A DNA stretch of 64,000 nt from Croceivirga lutea (GTDB lineage: Bacteria; Bacteroidota; Bacteroidia; Flavobacteriales; Flavobacteriaceae). The stretch lies in assembly GCF_014235875.1 (NCBI RefSeq), contig NZ_JACJUK010000001.1, positions 248,001-312,000 on the forward strand, given 5' to 3'. Position 1 is the first letter of the stretch. Each line of letters opens with the position of its first letter. The position numbers and the translations under genes are program-made. The notes beneath the pieces are model-generated. The model worked only from the letters and a program-made list of their open reading frames with translations, was not told the origin of the DNA and ran no database searches. Positions 16,769-25,175 of the stretch are shown here, piece by piece.

Positions 16769-17413
16769 CTAGTTTTTTATTATATAGTAGCCTTCATCTT
16801 CGAATTTGGCTTCGTCAAAGGTAAACAAGCTTTTTGATAAGGTCTGATTGCTTTTGAAAGAATTAACGGTAATAGTGGTTTTGGTACCGTTTTTGCCGGT
16901 TTCAATTAGTTTATAAATGTGTTTAGTTTGCGCGTCTACGCCTAGTAAAATAGTTTTAATTTCAGAATTACTATCAATAGGTGTAAGCTTTACAAATTGA
17001 ATTTTTCTCCCCGAAACATTTTGTAAGATATCCCAAGCGTAGTTATGACCTTCTTTATAAAAAGTTAGCATTTTAGAGGGAGTCACGGTATCGTCATCAT
17101 CTGTTTTGTCTTCAATGGTTACCTCTTCATTGTCTGGTACAATGGTGTAAACTTTGGTGCCATCAAACATTTGAGTAGAACCAAATAAGTTGGCAATATA
17201 TTTATTTCCTTTTAGGGTCACATTACCTTGGGTTTCTTGTTTTACACCAGCATCTGGATTTTCTAAAACGTAGGTAAAATCAATTTTAATATTGTCATAA
17301 GAAGTTACTGTGCTATACACATCTTCCAGTAAATCTTTTGCTTTTTGGGCATCTTGAGCCTGCACTGAAAACCCAAAAATTACTATTACTATAACGGTAA
17401 ATATCTTTTTCAT
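16769..17413 (-). CDS. lolA: LolA-like outer-membrane lipoprotein carrier protein
   Basis: A 214-residue periplasmic chaperone that ferries lipoproteins from LolCDE to the outer membrane. The start is set at 17413 (MKKIFTVIVIVIFGFSVQAQ), giving a normal signal peptide and leaving seven bases after the ftsK stop; the upstream ATG at 17437 lies inside ftsK. The mature protein begins DAQKAKDLLEDVYSTVTSYDNIKIDFTY and has the LolA open-barrel pattern (GNVTLKGNKYIANLFGSTQMFDG, then KMLTFYKEG). Its neighbour LptF/G also works in envelope biogenesis. Confidence 0.85.
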   Translation of the reverse strand: MKKIFTVIVIVIFGFSVQAQDAQKAKDLLEDVYSTVTSYDNIKIDFTYVLENPDAGVKQETQGNVTLKGNKYIANLFGSTQMFDGTKVYTIVPDNEEVTIEDKTDDDDTVTPSKMLTFYKEGHNYAWDILQNVSGRKIQFVKLTPIDSNSEIKTILLGVDAQTKHIYKLIETGKNGTKTTITVNSFKSNQTLSKSLFTFDEAKFEDEGYYIIKN

Positions 17414-17420
17414 TTTCAAA

Positions 17421-19820
17421 TTAATTACTTGTTTCATTTTGTAATAATTGTTCTAAACTGAGCATATCTGGAACAAGAACTTGTCTTGCTTTACTACCTT
17501 CAAACGGTCCTACAATTCCGGCGGCCTCTAATTGGTCAATAATTCTACCCGCTCTGTTATATCCTAATTTTAATTTTCTTTGAATTAAAGAAGCTGAACC
17601 TTGCTGAGCAATAACAATTACTTCAGCGGCTTCTCTAAATTTAGAATCTCTATCTGAAATAGCATAATCAATAGCTGTGCCAGAATCGTCATTTCCAACA
17701 TATTCTGGTAATAAATGTGCATCTGGATATGCGCGTTGTGACCCAATATACTCTGTTATTTTAGCAACTTCTGGAGTGTCTACAAATGCACATTGCAATC
17801 TAATAACATCATTACCTTGGGTAAATAGCATGTCTCCACGACCTATAAGTTGGTCAGCGCCTTGAGAATCTAAGATAGTTCTAGAGTCAATTTTAGAGGT
17901 AACTCTAAAGGCAACTCTAGCAGGGAAGTTTGCTTTAATAATACCCGTTATAACGTTAACAGAAGGTCTTTGGGTTGCTATAATTAAGTGTATACCAATA
18001 GCCCTAGCCAATTGTGCGAGCCTTGCAATTGGTGCTTCTACCTCTTTACCAGCGGTCATAATTAAATCAGCAAACTCATCAACAATAAGAACTATGTATG
18101 GTAAAAATTTATGCCCGTCGTTGGGATTTAATTTTCTTGCCTTGAATTTGGCATTGTATTCTTTGATATTACGTACCATGGCAAGTTTGAGTAGCTCGTA
18201 ACGCTGGTCCATTTCAATACAAAGTGAATTTAGAGTGTTGATAACCTTGGTGTTATCTGTAATGATTGCTTCTTCAGAATCTGGAAGTTTGGCTAAGAAA
18301 TGACGCTCTATTTTATTGTATAAAGTTAGTTCTACTTTCTTAGGATCAACAAGAACAAATTTTATTTCTGCAGGATGTTTTTTGTAAAGTAAAGAGGTAA
18401 TTACCGCATTTAAACCCACAGATTTACCTTGACCAGTAGCACCAGCCATTAGCAAATGCGGCATTTTAGCCAAATCAACTACAAAGGTTTCATTACTAAT
18501 AGTTTTACCAAAAGCAATTGGCAGTTGCATTTCCGCTTTTTGAAATTTGCTCGATGCAATAACAGAACGCATTGATACAATGGTAGCACTTTTGTTTGGC
18601 ACTTCAATACCTATGGTTCCTTTACCAGGAATAGGTGCAATAATTCGAATGCCTAAGGCCGCAAGTGATAGGGCAATATCATCCTCTAAATTTTTAATCT
18701 TGGAAATACGAACTCCTGCCTCTGGCACAATTTCATAAAGCGTTACTGTTGGCCCAATGGTAGCTTTAATTTGAGCTATGCCAATCTTATAATTTTTAAG
18801 GGTAGAAACAATCTTATTTTTGTTTTCTTCGAGTTCTTCTTGATTAATTGTAATTCCGCCAGAAACACCATGCGGGTCTAGTAAATCTAGTGGCGGAAAT
18901 TTATAATTACCCAATTCTAATTTGGGGTCAAATAATCCATGTTTTTTTACAAGTTCATTTGCTTTGCTATCTGTTTCTTCTAGTTCTTGAGTAATCTCTT
19001 CCACCTTTAAATCGAGCTCTTCTTCCTCTTCAGGGGTAGCAATGGTGACATCTAGCTCATTTTCAGGTTTAATTTTTGGAATGTCTTGTTTATGGGTATA
19101 AGCATCGTTAACACTAATGGTTTCTTTAGTAGTTGTGGTGCTTAAATCCATTTCAACATTGGTTGCATTGCTATCGTATGCAGAATTTTCTGTTGAGTTT
19201 TTGGTTGATTTAAAATTAGGTATGCTAAAGTTTCTTTCTCTAAAATAGTTGCCAATTGCTTCTGGAGAAAAATTGAATAATTGCACCATGACTACAATGA
19301 GCATAAAAATCAGTACTAAGAAAATTCCAATCTTACCAATGTAATCTTGAAGAAAATCATTCATTTCATACCCAACAGTACCCCCTAAAAGTGGCTTCTC
19401 AAAAAAGAAGAAGCCTAACGAAATCGAAATTAGAACAACAGCAAGTAATCCCCATATCCATTTACTCCATAATTTACTAGTCTTTAAACCTAAAAACAGG
19501 TAAAGACCGGTAATTGCTAATAATAATGGGAATACAAAAGCTGCTAGTCCAAAGCCTTTATACATAAAAAAATGACTTACTGCAGCACCAAATTTGTTTA
19601 GTAAGTTCTTAGCGTTGGCATTGCGGTCAGAAAACTCGGTTAGCAAACTTTGGTCTTCTTGCCAAGTAAAAAAATAGGACAGAAAAGAAAAAAACAATGC
19701 AATACTCAATAAAATGAGTAGGCTACCAAAAATGATTTTATTCTGTTTGGTAACCTTAAAAACCGATTTAGATTTTTTTGGAGTTGCTTTTGTTTTAGTT
19801 GTCCTTCTTTTTTTAGCCAT
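17421..19820 (-). CDS. ftsK: DNA translocase FtsK
   Basis: A 799-residue septal DNA pump that clears and resolves chromosome termini during division. Four N-terminal membrane helices (~28-50, 75-110, 120-142, 160-185), an acidic linker (~205-300), then the alpha/beta motor: Walker A GATGQGKSVGLN (~466), DPKKVELT, Walker B LIVDEFADLIM, and ATQRPSVNVITGIIKANFP. The C-terminal gamma winged helix (~735-799) carries the RKLKLGYNRAGRIIDQLE segment that reads KOPS-like sequences. It lies 21 bases downstream of dgkA in the tpx-dgkA-ftsK-lolA-lptF/G-ribB operon. Confidence 0.97.
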   Translation of the reverse strand: MAKKRRTTKTKATPKKSKSVFKVTKQNKIIFGSLLILLSIALFFSFLSYFFTWQEDQSLLTEFSDRNANAKNLLNKFGAAVSHFFMYKGFGLAAFVFPLLLAITGLYLFLGLKTSKLWSKWIWGLLAVVLISISLGFFFFEKPLLGGTVGYEMNDFLQDYIGKIGIFLVLIFMLIVVMVQLFNFSPEAIGNYFRERNFSIPNFKSTKNSTENSAYDSNATNVEMDLSTTTTKETISVNDAYTHKQDIPKIKPENELDVTIATPEEEEELDLKVEEITQELEETDSKANELVKKHGLFDPKLELGNYKFPPLDLLDPHGVSGGITINQEELEENKNKIVSTLKNYKIGIAQIKATIGPTVTLYEIVPEAGVRISKIKNLEDDIALSLAALGIRIIAPIPGKGTIGIEVPNKSATIVSMRSVIASSKFQKAEMQLPIAFGKTISNETFVVDLAKMPHLLMAGATGQGKSVGLNAVITSLLYKKHPAEIKFVLVDPKKVELTLYNKIERHFLAKLPDSEEAIITDNTKVINTLNSLCIEMDQRYELLKLAMVRNIKEYNAKFKARKLNPNDGHKFLPYIVLIVDEFADLIMTAGKEVEAPIARLAQLARAIGIHLIIATQRPSVNVITGIIKANFPARVAFRVTSKIDSRTILDSQGADQLIGRGDMLFTQGNDVIRLQCAFVDTPEVAKITEYIGSQRAYPDAHLLPEYVGNDDSGTAIDYAISDRDSKFREAAEVIVIAQQGSASLIQRKLKLGYNRAGRIIDQLEAAGIVGPFEGSKARQVLVPDMLSLEQLLQNETSN

Positions 19821-19841
19821 AAAAAGCTTTAATTAACAAAT

Positions 19842-20237
19842 TTACGGATGTGTGCCAGAAACGGATGTTAGCGCAATAATTTTTGGCACATAAATAATAC
19901 AGCCCACAATAATTGCAATAATACTTGCAATCATTACAGCACCTGCAGCTATATCTTTTAAAAATCCAATTTTTTCATCAAAATTAGGTTGTACATAGTC
20001 GGCAATCTTTTCAATTGCAGTGTTCAAACCTTCAATACTCATAACTAGCCCAATGGCTAATAATTGTATTGCCCATTCGGTATTAGAAATTTTGAATACG
20101 AAACCGGCAATAGTTACCAGAATAGCAATACCAAATTGCACTTTGATGCTATTTTCTGTTTTTAAAAGTAAAAGTGCACCTTTCAGTGCAACTTTTACTC
20201 CTTTAATTCTATTTTCTAGTAGCGATTCTTTAGGCAT
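19842..20237 (-). CDS. dgkA: Diacylglycerol kinase family protein (DgkA-type)
   Basis: A 131-residue integral membrane kinase of the prokaryotic DgkA family, which phosphorylates diacylglycerol or undecaprenol. The active-site block EGLNTAIEKIADYVQPNFDEK (~69-89) and the following AAGAVMIASIIAIIVG helix match the family, and three membrane helices are predicted. In many Bacteroidota the substrate is more likely undecaprenol than diacylglycerol; that cannot be told here. It overlaps the tpx stop by 8 bases, so translation is probably coupled. Confidence 0.9.
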   Translation of the reverse strand: MPKESLLENRIKGVKVALKGALLLLKTENSIKVQFGIAILVTIAGFVFKISNTEWAIQLLAIGLVMSIEGLNTAIEKIADYVQPNFDEKIGFLKDIAAGAVMIASIIAIIVGCIIYVPKIIALTSVSGTHP

Positions 20238-20736
20238 TCATTAAAGCTTCAAGTGCTGCTTTATAGTTAGGCTCGTCTACAATTTCTGAAACTTGTTCTG
20301 TATGCAAAACTTTGCCTTCTTCATTAAGCACAACAACCGCACGTGAATGTAAACTCTTTAACGGTCCATCAACAAACTCTAAATTGTAGTTTTTACCAAA
20401 GTTACCATCTCTAAAATCAGACAATGTTTCTACTTTGTCAATACCTTCCGCTCCACAAAAACGAGCTTGTGCAAAAGGTAAATCTTTTGAGATGCATAAT
20501 ACCGCTGTATTTTCTAATTCAGCAGCTTCTTGGTTAAATTGTCTTACAGATTGTGCACATGTACCTGTATCTATACTCGGAAAAATATTAAGCACAACTT
20601 TTTTTCCTTTGTAGTTTGCTAGTGATGTTTCACTTAAATCGTTTTTAATAAGGGTGAAATCTGGTGCTTGACTTCCGGTTTGGGGTAAATTTCCGGCGGT
20701 ATGTATTTGGTTTCCTTTTAAGGTTACTGTTGCCAT
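20230..20736 (-). CDS. tpx: Thiol peroxidase (Tpx, atypical 2-Cys peroxiredoxin)
   Basis: A 168-residue peroxidase that reduces lipid and alkyl hydroperoxides with thioredoxin. The peroxidatic Cys60 lies in PSIDTGTCAQSVRQFN and the resolving Cys94 in ARFCGAEGI, the Tpx spacing. N-terminal VTLKGNQIHTAG is the usual Tpx start. It is the first gene of a six-gene minus-strand operon that goes on to dgkA and ftsK; an exact -7 promoter element lies 24 bases before the ATG. Confidence 0.95.
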   Translation of the reverse strand: MATVTLKGNQIHTAGNLPQTGSQAPDFTLIKNDLSETSLANYKGKKVVLNIFPSIDTGTCAQSVRQFNQEAAELENTAVLCISKDLPFAQARFCGAEGIDKVETLSDFRDGNFGKNYNLEFVDGPLKSLHSRAVVVLNEEGKVLHTEQVSEIVDEPNYKAALEALMNA

Positions 20737-20759
20737 GATAGTGTTTTTTCGATTTTTTT

Positions 20760-20767
20760 CAAAAATA
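20760..20767 (-). promoter_or_regulatory. -7 promoter element of the tpx-dgkA-ftsK-lolA-lptF/G-ribB operon
   Basis: Minus-strand TATTTTTG is an exact TAnnTTTG match. It is placed directly behind the terminator of the upstream DUF6952 gene and ahead of the tpx start, so the two operons are separated cleanly. Confidence 0.6.
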
Positions 20768-20774
20768 CTATAAA

Positions 20775-20810
20775 AAGAAAACCTCCCATAACGAATTACG
20801 GAAGGTTTCT
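20775..20810 (-). terminator. Intrinsic terminator of the prx-trx-DUF6952 operon
   Basis: On the minus strand AGAAACCTTCC pairs with GGGAGGTTTTCT across a 12-nt loop and is followed by TTTTTATAG. It lies 23 bases after the DUF6952 stop. Confidence 0.75.
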
Positions 20811-20832
20811 GATTATTTAAATATTTACTGAA

Positions 20833-21090
20833 TTACTTGTCTATAGCTCCAGTAACTCTGTTCATAAAACCATTAAGAGCTTCTTTTTTTGGTGTACCAT
20901 GTTTTACTTCTTTGTAAACTTCAATAGCACCATACAGGTTTGAGATTAGTTCACCAATGGTGTCTAATTCTTCATCTTTTAAAGAAGGACTCTCAGTTAA
21001 ATATTCTAACGTTTCTGCGGTTTCAATTAAGAAGTCTTCATCATTGTTTTCCGCAAAGCCAACCAAGTGTTTAATTATGGGTAACTTCAT
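20833..21090 (-). CDS. DUF6952-like small protein linked to thioredoxin
   Basis: An 85-residue, acidic, mostly helical cytosolic protein (MKLPIIKHLVGFAENN start). It resembles the DUF6952 family of Bacteroidota, which has no known function. It overlaps the thioredoxin gene by 20 bases and is the last gene of the prx-trx operon, so a role in peroxide or thiol homeostasis is likely by association only. No Cys, signal peptide or membrane segment. Confidence 0.6.
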   Translation of the reverse strand: MKLPIIKHLVGFAENNDEDFLIETAETLEYLTESPSLKDEELDTIGELISNLYGAIEVYKEVKHGTPKKEALNGFMNRVTGAIDK

Positions 21091-21385
21091 TAATTAGGGT
21101 TTTTAGCACATCATACTTATTGGTTTGCACTTGGTTTTTTAAACTTCCGCTTTTAAAGGCGGCAAAAGTTGGTAAATTATCAACCGTTGCCAATTTTCTA
21201 GATTCAGGAAATTTTTCAGCGTCTACCATAACAAACGTTACGTTTTCATTCTCCCTAGATTCTTTTTTGAACTTAGGTTTCATTATTCTGCAGTTTCCAC
21301 ACCAAGATGCCGAATATTGCACTATAACATTATCATTCTCTGAGATAATGTCTTGTAAATTATCTTGTTCTAATTCTAAAAGCAT
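21071..21385 (-). CDS. Thioredoxin-family protein
   Basis: A 104-residue cytosolic thioredoxin fold. The redox motif is Trp-Cys29-Gly-Asn-Cys32 (SASWCGNCRIMKP) instead of the canonical WCGPC; the cis-Pro is in DNLPTFAAF. It is nine bases downstream of the peroxiredoxin gene and is the natural reductant candidate for it. The Asn in the CxxC motif should change its redox potential compared with classical thioredoxin. Confidence 0.88.
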   Translation of the reverse strand: MLLELEQDNLQDIISENDNVIVQYSASWCGNCRIMKPKFKKESRENENVTFVMVDAEKFPESRKLATVDNLPTFAAFKSGSLKNQVQTNKYDVLKTLINEVTHN

Positions 21386-21394
21386 AGTTCTAAA

Positions 21395-22039
21395 TTAATT
21401 TACATGATTAGCTAAATAGTCTGCAACGCCATTACGGTCTGCACTCATAGCTTCTTTACCTTCTTCCCAATCTGCAGGGCAAACCTCACCTTTTTCTTGT
21501 ACATGTGTATAGGCATCAACTAAACGTAAAAACTCATTTACGTTTCTACCTAAAGGCATGTGGTTAATACTTTCATGGAACACGGTACCTTCTTCATCGA
21601 TTAAATAAGTAGCTCTAAAAGTTACATTATCACCATCTAAAAGAATAGAGTTAGTTTCTTCATTATATTCCTCAGTTGTATTGTCGAGAATATTTAAAGC
21701 TGTTGCTAAATTTCTGTTGCTATCTGCAATAATTGGGTAAGTAACACCCTCTATACCACCGTTGTCTTTCTCGGTATTTAACCAAGCAAAATGTACTTCA
21801 GCGGTGTCACAAGAAGCACCAATTACTATTGTATTTCTTTTATCAAATTCTGCTTGCGCTTTTTGAAAAGCGTGTAGTTCTGTTGGGCAAACAAATGTAA
21901 AATCTTTAGGATACCAGAATAGTACAACCTTTTTGTTTTCTTCTTGAGCTTTTTTAAGCACGTTTAACTTAAAAACATCGCCTAGTTCGTCTATTGCGTT
22001 AACCTCGATATTTGGAAATTTTCTTCCTACAATTGCCAT
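21395..22039 (-). CDS. Typical 2-Cys peroxiredoxin (AhpC/Prx1 family)
   Basis: A 214-residue peroxidase. The peroxidatic Cys51 is in the FTFVCPTEL motif and the resolving Cys187 in GEVCPADWEEGKEAM, typical of AhpC/Prx1 enzymes that form inter-subunit disulfides. It is the first gene of the operon with thioredoxin and DUF6952. A -7 element lies 31 bases upstream of the ATG and a 16-bp palindrome about 80 bases upstream, which could mediate peroxide-responsive control. Confidence 0.93.
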   Translation of the reverse strand: MAIVGRKFPNIEVNAIDELGDVFKLNVLKKAQEENKKVVLFWYPKDFTFVCPTELHAFQKAQAEFDKRNTIVIGASCDTAEVHFAWLNTEKDNGGIEGVTYPIIADSNRNLATALNILDNTTEEYNEETNSILLDGDNVTFRATYLIDEEGTVFHESINHMPLGRNVNEFLRLVDAYTHVQEKGEVCPADWEEGKEAMSADRNGVADYLANHVN

Positions 22040-22069
22040 AATGAAAAGTGTTATTTATAAATTATAACA

Positions 22070-22077
22070 CAAAATTA
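22070..22077 (-). promoter_or_regulatory. -7 promoter element of the peroxiredoxin operon
   Basis: Minus-strand TAATTTTG is an exact TAnnTTTG match, 31 bases from the prx ATG, with a TTTC-rich -33-like region about 20 bases further upstream. Confidence 0.55.
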
Positions 22078-22119
22078 CATTAGGTTAAAAGCTGAGAAAG
22101 AAAGATAAAATAAGTAAAT

Positions 22120-22135
22120 CCTATTTTAAAATAGG
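22120..22135. promoter_or_regulatory. 16-bp perfect palindrome upstream of prx, candidate operator
   Basis: CCTATTTTAAAATAGG is a perfect dyad about 43 bp upstream of the prx -7 element, an activator-like position. It also lies 118 bases past the end of the NhaC gene but has no T tail and a weak AT-rich stem, so a terminator is less likely. Confidence 0.35.
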
Positions 22136-22252
22136 TGAAAATAATGGCATAATAATCCGCCTATTTTTCTACGATTATAGCACTATTTAAATGGATATAT
22201 TTTTGACAAAAAAGATTTATGTACTCAAAAGTGAGAATCCTTAAATAAAAAA

Positions 22253-23734
22253 TTATTCGGTTACTATTTTTTTAATTTTTATTCTAAAGGCAGCGAAAAG
22301 TAACGTGGTAAACGGACTTAACCAATTAAAAAACGCATAACCTGCATAAGAAAGCGTATCTACACCTAAAACGCCACTTTGATAAGCTCCACAGGTGTTG
22401 TAAGGTATTAATACCGAAGTAACCGTACCAGAGTCTTCTAATGTTCTACTTAAATTTTCTGGAGCAAGACCTTTGTCTTTAAAAGCTTTAGCATACATTC
22501 TACCTGGTATTACAATAGCTAAATATTGGTCAGATGCAATGGCATTTAAACCAACACAGCTTATTACTGTGCTTAAGAAAAGCCCAAAAATAGAGTCAAA
22601 TAGATTTAAAACTGCCTTACTTATTCTTGATAATGCTCCTATAGCATCCATAATACCACCAAAAACCATTGCGCAAACTATTAGCCAAATTGTACCCAAC
22701 ATACCAGACATTCCTCCAGAAGAAAATAAATCATTTAAAACTGAATTTGAGGTTTCAACAGCAGTATCAACAGTCATTGCATTAAAGACACCCTTGTAAC
22801 CAGAAATTAAATTTAGTTCTTCTGAACCTCCAACTTTTGCAACAATATCTGGTTGAAAAATTAACGCAAAAAGTCCGCCTAAAAGAGTACCTGCTAATAG
22901 TGCAATTAATGGTGGTGTTTTTTTTACAATCATGACCACAACAATAACGGGTACTAAAAATAGCCACGGACTTATATAAAAAGCCTCCTCTATAGATGAA
23001 AGCATTGCACTAGTATCAGTACTACCAGATACATCTATAGAAACACTTATAATTGCAAAGATGATTAAGGTTACCACAATTGTTGGTACAGTGGTGTAGG
23101 TCATATATTTAATATGACTAAATAATTCTCCACCAGCCATGGCGGGTGCCAGGTTGGTGGTATCGCTTAGGGGAGACATTTTATCTCCGAAGTAAGCACC
23201 AGAAATTACAGCACCAGCCGTCATGCCAGCATCAATACCTAAAGCATTTCCAATTCCGATTAGGGCAATACCCACGGTTGCAGAAGTTGTCCAGCTACTA
23301 CCTGTAGCAATTGAAATAATTGCACAAATTATAATACAAGCAGGTAGAAATATAGTCGGATTTAAAATTTTAAGTCCGTAATAAATCATAGAAGGAATTA
23401 TGCCACTCAATAACCAGGTACCCGCTAGTGAACCAACAAATAACAATATTAATAGAGCTCCTGTTACCGATTTTATGTTTTCGGCAACCTCATCAATCAT
23501 GGTTTGATAATCAACTTTATTAAAAAAACCAACTATTGCAGCTACAGCTGCCCCAAGCAAAAGAATAAACTGATTACTTCCGCTCAACGCATCATCACCA
23601 AACGCATAATAAACATTAAAAAAAAGCATGGCAACTAAAGCAAACACTGGAATCAAAGCTTCCCAAATGTTTAACTCCTTGTTTTCTACAACATTTTCAT
23701 TTGCTCTAGAGTTGGTATCGTTGGTTTTTGACAT
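22253..23734 (-). CDS. nhaC: NhaC-family Na+/H+ antiporter
   Basis: A 493-residue inner-membrane antiporter with about 12 hydrophobic segments. Family hallmarks include the ATGSSWTTSATVGIALIGIG segment, AGAVISGAYFGDKMSPLSDTT (~200) and the C-terminal IPYNTCGAYQSGVLGV block. The N-terminal ~25 residues are polar and cytosolic. It exchanges Na+ for H+, useful in a marine organism; some members exchange malate/lactate instead. Single-gene unit. Confidence 0.88.
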   Translation of the reverse strand: MSKTNDTNSRANENVVENKELNIWEALIPVFALVAMLFFNVYYAFGDDALSGSNQFILLLGAAVAAIVGFFNKVDYQTMIDEVAENIKSVTGALLILLFVGSLAGTWLLSGIIPSMIYYGLKILNPTIFLPACIIICAIISIATGSSWTTSATVGIALIGIGNALGIDAGMTAGAVISGAYFGDKMSPLSDTTNLAPAMAGGELFSHIKYMTYTTVPTIVVTLIIFAIISVSIDVSGSTDTSAMLSSIEEAFYISPWLFLVPVIVVVMIVKKTPPLIALLAGTLLGGLFALIFQPDIVAKVGGSEELNLISGYKGVFNAMTVDTAVETSNSVLNDLFSSGGMSGMLGTIWLIVCAMVFGGIMDAIGALSRISKAVLNLFDSIFGLFLSTVISCVGLNAIASDQYLAIVIPGRMYAKAFKDKGLAPENLSRTLEDSGTVTSVLIPYNTCGAYQSGVLGVDTLSYAGYAFFNWLSPFTTLLFAAFRIKIKKIVTE

Positions 23735-23798
23735 AGTTTGAGAGTTAGTTGGAGGTTAATATTACAATTAATACCCATTTTAAGCAAACAACTTTTGT

Positions 23799-25019
23799 TT
23801 ACGCCAACTCTTTTTGCTTGTCAAGAATGTTTAATTTTTGCATGCAAGATTTCATTCTTTTATAAGTATCAGTAATATCATGGTCTAAACCAATTGAAAA
23901 ACGAATTAAACCTGTAGAAAGTCCCATCGTTTCTTGTTCCTCTAAAGGTATTTCAGATGAAGTTGAAGTACCAGGAGCGCTAAATAGCGTTTTATAGAAA
24001 CCAAGACTTACTGCTAAATAGCCTAAATTTTCTTTTTGTAATAACTCCATTAAACTGTTGGCTTTTTCTAGAGAACCCACATCTATGGTTAATAGCCCAC
24101 CAAAGCCAAATTCTTCATTCATTTGCTTTTTTAAAGTCTCATGACCAGGATGAGAAGGCAAACCAGGATAAACAACTTTTAGGCCATCTTTTTCAAAATG
24201 TTGTGCAAGATAATAGGCATTATCACTGTGCTTTTTCATGCGTATATGTAAGGTACGCATATTTTTGAGTATAGATGCAGCACGCAGACTATCAAGCGTA
24301 CTTCCAAACAACATACCGGCACCATCATTAACATCCTTAAGACTCAAACAAAAATCAGTTGAAGCACAAACAGCGCCAGCCACACAATCACTAGTGCCAT
24401 TAATAAACTTAGTTAGGCTGTGAATTACAATATCTGCTCCCAATTCTGCGGGAGATATGTTTGAAGGCGAAAAGGTATTATCTACCACCAAAGGAATGTT
24501 ATGTTTTTTAGCAAGAATAGCTAATGCTTCAATATCTGCTACTTCTAACAACGGGTTACTAACTGCCTCGCAATAAATAAGTTTAGTGTTTTCAGTGATG
24601 GCCGCTTCAACTACAGATAGTTTGGTAATATCAACAAAACTAGTTTCTATATTAAGTTTAGGCAGAAAGTTTTTAAATAAGGCATAAGTTCCTCCGTAAA
24701 TAGTTCTGCTAGAAACTATATGTTCATTAGCATTACACAACTGCATAACTACAGCGCTGATTGCACCCATTCCGCTGGCATAAACATTTGCGCTTTCAGT
24801 GTTTTCTAAAGCTGCCATTGCTTCACCCAAATATAAATTAGAGGGTGAGGAATGTCTGCTGTAGAGATAGCAGCCTTCAGTATTACCTTCAAAAGTATCA
24901 AACATAGTTTTTGCTGATAAAAAGGTATATGTAGATGAATCAGAAATAGAGGGATTAACCCCACCAAATTCACCAAAATAATGTAAATCTTGTACCGATT
25001 GTGCTGCTTTGCTTTTCAT
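23799..25019 (-). CDS. Cys/Met metabolism PLP-dependent enzyme (methionine gamma-lyase-like)
   Basis: A 406-residue gamma-family PLP enzyme. PLP Lys204 is in VIHSLTKFINGTSDCVAGA, Asp180 in VVDNTFSPSN, and the phosphate-binding region is YLYSRHSSPSN. Members include methionine gamma-lyase, cystathionine gamma-lyase/synthase and O-acetylhomoserine sulfhydrylase. The segment that in classical methionine gamma-lyase carries a reactive Cys (YGCT) reads IYGGTYAL here, so that exact activity is not assured. It is divergent from an Lrp-family gene 156 bases away, the common arrangement for Lrp-controlled amino-acid catabolism. Confidence 0.85.
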   Translation of the reverse strand: MKSKAAQSVQDLHYFGEFGGVNPSISDSSTYTFLSAKTMFDTFEGNTEGCYLYSRHSSPSNLYLGEAMAALENTESANVYASGMGAISAVVMQLCNANEHIVSSRTIYGGTYALFKNFLPKLNIETSFVDITKLSVVEAAITENTKLIYCEAVSNPLLEVADIEALAILAKKHNIPLVVDNTFSPSNISPAELGADIVIHSLTKFINGTSDCVAGAVCASTDFCLSLKDVNDGAGMLFGSTLDSLRAASILKNMRTLHIRMKKHSDNAYYLAQHFEKDGLKVVYPGLPSHPGHETLKKQMNEEFGFGGLLTIDVGSLEKANSLMELLQKENLGYLAVSLGFYKTLFSAPGTSTSSEIPLEEQETMGLSTGLIRFSIGLDHDITDTYKRMKSCMQKLNILDKQKELA

Positions 25020-25175
25020 TTTATTGTAGTTGATTTTACATCTAAATTCCGAAATACATTTATATTTATCAACACATATAAAATAATATAGATATATTTT
25101 CTTTGTATAGTTATATAAATAGAATATAATTCTAAATAAGTATCAAATTGGTGCTCAGACACGAAAAAAAATTGT

